NCBI GenBank assembly: GCA_030599435.1
Contig: JAUVNZ010000064.1
Coordinates: 1-7,853 of the forward strand
Direction of reading: 5' to 3'
DNA: 7,853 nt
From: Gammaproteobacteria bacterium
GTDB taxonomy: Bacteria; Pseudomonadota; Gammaproteobacteria; SZUA-152
A program made the translations under genes and the position numbers. Below the pieces are notes generated by a model, which did not search any database, was not told the origin of the DNA, and saw only the letters and a list, made by a program, of their open reading frames with translations. Shown in pieces: positions 6,052-7,853 of the stretch (position 1 is its first letter; every line of letters starts with the position of its first letter).

Positions 6052-7521
6052 TTAACTCACTTCTATCATTTGCACAGTTCCATCTGGCAGGGTTTCTGTT
6101 ATTTGTCCTTTGGGTTCTTCAAGGAAAAATAGTATTAAAGCAAGTACAAAGGCTGCGACAACTCCGATGTAAAGGAAAAACTGGTCGTAATCCACCAGAG
6201 AGTTAATAGTAAGAAACATAACTGCGCCCACATTACCAAAGGCACCAGCCATGCCAGCTATTTGTCCTGTCATTCTACGTTGTACCAATGGCACCATGGC
6301 ATACACAGCACCTGAACCCGCCTTTGAGAAAATACCACCAATAATGCTAATACCCACTACCAACCAGATTGACCATGATTTATCGACTAAACTCAGGATC
6401 AGAAAGCTGATTGTTATACCCGCAAACGCAATACCCAGGGTAAGCTTGCGTCCAATTTTATCACTTATCCAGCCTCCACCAGGGCGAGCCACAAGATTAA
6501 TAAAGGGGTAGATGCCTGCTAACAGTGCTGCGGTTACTTTAGGTACATCAAACCAGGTGACGTAAAACATAGCTAGCATGGAAACTACAGCAAGCTCGGT
6601 ACCGAATGTTACGAGGTATGCAAAATCCAGTATGGCTACTTGCTTGAACTTATAGCGGTGTAGTTCAGGTACGGGCTTTTTCAATACATGTCCATTGATG
6701 TGCCAGATTTTCCAAACTTGTACACAATAAATAACCATCAAAGTGCCGTAGATGAAATTGGTCATCGCTTCATCAATCAGTCCCATATGAGTGGGGGAAA
6801 GTTTCCAGGTAAGTAAGGCCAGTGCCAGAAACAAAGGGATATTCATAAGAATGTAAAGCAGCAAGTCACCCCCACTGGTCACTTCCATAGCGCCCGTTTT
6901 CTTGGGTTTAAAATAAGTAGAACCTTTGGGAGTATTACTCACAATAAAGTAATAAATTGTGCCGTAGATCATCGCAGCCACACTGGCAGCCGTTATGGCA
7001 ATTCGCCAACCATCAGCATTACCTACAGTTGCTGCAATGAATGGAAGAGACATCGCCGCACCAGCTGCACCAAAGTTCCCCCAACCACCATAAATCCCCT
7101 GAGCCAGGCCAGTTTGTTTTGCTGGGAACCACTCTCCAATCATACGAATGCCGACAACAAAACCTGCGCCAATAAAACCTGAGAGAAAACGCAGAATAGC
7201 AAGATGTTCATAATTCTCAGCCCAGGCAAAGGCAATACTGATGGCACCGCCAGATATCAATATGCTGGTAAACATGATGCGTGGGCCGAATCTGTCCACG
7301 AGCATGCCCACAATGATTCGGGCAGGGATGGTCATGGCCACATTGAGAATTAATAACACTTTGGCTTGCTGATCAGTCAGGCCAAGCGCTTCCCTGATAA
7401 AAGGCATTAAGGGGCCAAGGCCTAGCCAGACCACAAAAGTCATAAAAAAGGCGAACCACGTGTAGTGCAGAATGCGGATATTTGCCTGTGATAGATCAAA
7501 AATATTGAGTTTTTGTGGCAT
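6052..7521 (-). CDS. nasA: NarK/NasA-family nitrate/nitrite transporter (MFS)
   Basis: This is a 489-residue inner-membrane transporter of the nitrate/nitrite porter branch of the major facilitator superfamily. The two substrate-binding arginines are visible: Arg68 in PARIIVG (TM2) and Arg346 in VARPGGGW (TM8). The nitrate signature appears twice, as GGWGNFGAAGAAMSLP (145-160) and GMAGAFGNVGAVMFL (423-437). MFS loop motifs are VDRFGPR (75-81) and SDKIGRK (353-359). FGTELAVVSMLAMFYV (306-321) is typical of the family. The protein is longer than most NasA proteins. Between the sixth and seventh canonical helices lie about 100 residues with two extra hydrophobic segments (220-241 and 256-273), suggesting 14 membrane spans. 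The upstream sigma-54 promoter and NtrC-like sites point to assimilatory nitrate uptake under nitrogen limitation, hence nasA rather than the respiratory narK; this is inference. The ATG at 7521 fits the family N-terminus, with a weak GAGA ribosome site inside a small hairpin. Confidence 0.93.
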   Translation of the reverse strand: MPQKLNIFDLSQANIRILHYTWFAFFMTFVVWLGLGPLMPFIREALGLTDQQAKVLLILNVAMTIPARIIVGMLVDRFGPRIMFTSILISGGAISIAFAWAENYEHLAILRFLSGFIGAGFVVGIRMIGEWFPAKQTGLAQGIYGGWGNFGAAGAAMSLPFIAATVGNADGWRIAITAASVAAMIYGTIYYFIVSNTPKGSTYFKPKKTGAMEVTSGGDLLLYILMNIPLFLALALLTWKLSPTHMGLIDEAMTNFIYGTLMVIYCVQVWKIWHINGHVLKKPVPELHRYKFKQVAILDFAYLVTFGTELAVVSMLAMFYVTWFDVPKVTAALLAGIYPFINLVARPGGGWISDKIGRKLTLGIAFAGITISFLILSLVDKSWSIWLVVGISIIGGIFSKAGSGAVYAMVPLVQRRMTGQIAGMAGAFGNVGAVMFLTINSLVDYDQFFLYIGVVAAFVLALILFFLEEPKGQITETLPDGTVQMIEVS

Positions 7522-7537
7522 TGAGTTCTCGACTCAA
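7521..7537 (-). promoter_or_regulatory. Hairpin covering the nasA ribosome site and first base of the start codon
   Basis: In the nasA mRNA, TTGAGT and ACTCAA form a 6-bp stem around a 5-nt loop. The last A of the stem is the first base of the AUG, and the stem-loop region contains the weak GAGA ribosome site. Folding would limit initiation. It may be fortuitous, but the placement is suggestive. Confidence 0.35.
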
Positions 7538-7572
7538 GAAGTTGCGTAGCTGTAGTTAATACACTGCTATAG

Positions 7573-7588
7573 AGCAACTAGTGTGCCA
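7573..7588 (-). promoter_or_regulatory. Sigma-54 (RpoN) -24/-12 promoter for nasA
   Basis: On the minus strand the site reads TGGCACACTAGTTGCT, a full match to the sigma-54 consensus TGGCAC-N5-TTGCW, with the invariant GG and GC exactly 10 bp apart. Transcription should begin near 7562 and give a leader of about 40 nt before the nasA ATG. That is too short for a NasR/NasT-type antitermination leader. A sigma-54 promoter needs an enhancer-binding activator; two NtrC-like sites lie upstream. This places nasA, and probably the phosphatase/kinase gene behind it, under nitrogen control. Confidence 0.85.
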
Positions 7589-7653
7589 ACTGGCTAACCT
7601 ATTGAAAATAAATGATAATTAGACTTTTTTTGATTTTTGGAAAGGGCTAAAAG

Positions 7654-7668
7654 GCACTTTCATGGTGC
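7654..7668. promoter_or_regulatory. NtrC-like enhancer site, proximal
   Basis: GCAC-N7-GTGC is the NtrC core consensus, read on the minus strand as GCACCATGAAAGTGC. Its centre lies about 99 bp upstream of the predicted sigma-54 start, in the usual enhancer range. Outside the core the fit to TGCACC-N5-GGTGCA is imperfect. An AT-rich tract (7600-7640) with only partial IHF matches lies between it and the promoter, where DNA bending would be needed. Confidence 0.6.
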
Positions 7669-7696
7669 TTGTCAGAGCTCAGAAGCACTATTTTTA

Positions 7697-7732
7697 GGTC
7701 CAGGGATGCGTCCAAATTTTGAGGGTTGGACC
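7697..7732. repeat. Nested inverted repeats upstream of nasA
   Basis: GGTCCA (7697-7702) is the inverse of TGGACC (7727-7732), and GTCCAA (7710-7715) is the inverse of TTGGAC (7726-7731) around a 10-nt loop. The two pairings compete for the same right arm, which also overlaps the distal NtrC-like site. They lie upstream of the sigma-54 promoter, so they matter as DNA sites or for a transcript from further upstream. Confidence 0.4.
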
Positions 7733-7743
7733 GTTGCAGTGCA
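7727..7743. promoter_or_regulatory. NtrC-like enhancer site, distal
   Basis: On the minus strand TGCACTGCAACGGTCCA fits TGCACY-N5-GGTGCA at all informative positions but one (C for G in the right half). The centre is about 173 bp upstream of the predicted start and 74 bp from the proximal site, nearly seven turns of B-DNA, so both would lie on the same face. Paired phased sites are usual for NtrC oligomer assembly. Confidence 0.5.
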
Positions 7744-7853
7744 TCAAGCAAGATATAAAAAATACTTTAGAATCAATAAAATAGACTAATTCTTCAGACG
7801 AATTATATTGAAAAGAGCTTTTTATCTTAAATCATCAAATTGAATATTAGTGA

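Larger units (their letters stand above)
7522..7853. other. 332-bp upstream region of nasA, no gene seen
   Basis: Apart from the sigma-54 promoter, the two NtrC-like sites and the inverted repeats listed separately, I see no open reading frame of note here. The end (7744-7853) is AT-rich and holds a 6-bp inverted repeat, TAATTC (7787-7792) and GAATTA (7800-7805). It may be upstream sequence of a further gene beyond the window, possibly sharing the enhancers, but no start codon with a convincing ribosome site is visible. Confidence 0.5.

Noticed and set aside
7522..7740. NasR/NasT (ANTAR) antitermination leader for nasA
   Set aside because: No pair of hexaloop hairpins with the expected loop bases was found, and the sigma-54 start leaves only about 40 nt of leader.

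Overview
The window looks like a piece of a gammaproteobacterial chromosome. HemN, Tdh and Kbl align closely, as far as I recall those sequences, with the Escherichia coli proteins. The moderate GC content and the kinase/phosphatase next to a nitrate transporter recall marine or Pseudomonas/Cellvibrio-like lineages. The genus cannot be fixed from the sequence alone. There are six protein genes, no tRNA or rRNA gene, no CRISPR array and no integrase or transposase.

Left part (1-1655, minus strand): a threonine catabolism operon. tdh (threonine 3-dehydrogenase) is followed 23 bp later by kbl (2-amino-3-ketobutyrate CoA ligase), which runs off the left edge after 198 codons. Together the two enzymes convert threonine to glycine and acetyl-CoA. 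A 126-bp divergent control region (1656-1781) separates tdh from hemN. It holds an extended -10 promoter for hemN and a 17-bp near-perfect palindrome.

Middle (1782-4211, plus strand): hemN encodes the oxygen-independent coproporphyrinogen III oxidase, a radical-SAM enzyme of heme synthesis. A 205-bp non-coding element with imperfect 30-bp terminal inverted repeats starts inside the hemN stop codon; it looks like a MITE. After it comes a LOG-family nucleotide phosphoribohydrolase-like gene with its own likely promoter.

Right part (4238-7853, minus strand): a compact nitrate-uptake unit. A NarK/NasA-type nitrate transporter gene is followed by a gene for a fused PP2C phosphatase, Ser/Thr kinase and C-terminal membrane anchor. 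Upstream of the transporter lie a textbook sigma-54 (-24/-12) promoter and two NtrC-like sites whose centres are 74 bp apart, close to seven helical turns. This suggests nitrogen-limitation control through NtrC and RpoN. No nitrite or nitrate reductase gene follows the kinase here, so transporter and kinase/phosphatase may form a two-gene unit. The membrane-anchored phosphatase/kinase is the least understood component and the best candidate for new biology: it may control nitrate uptake post-translationally.
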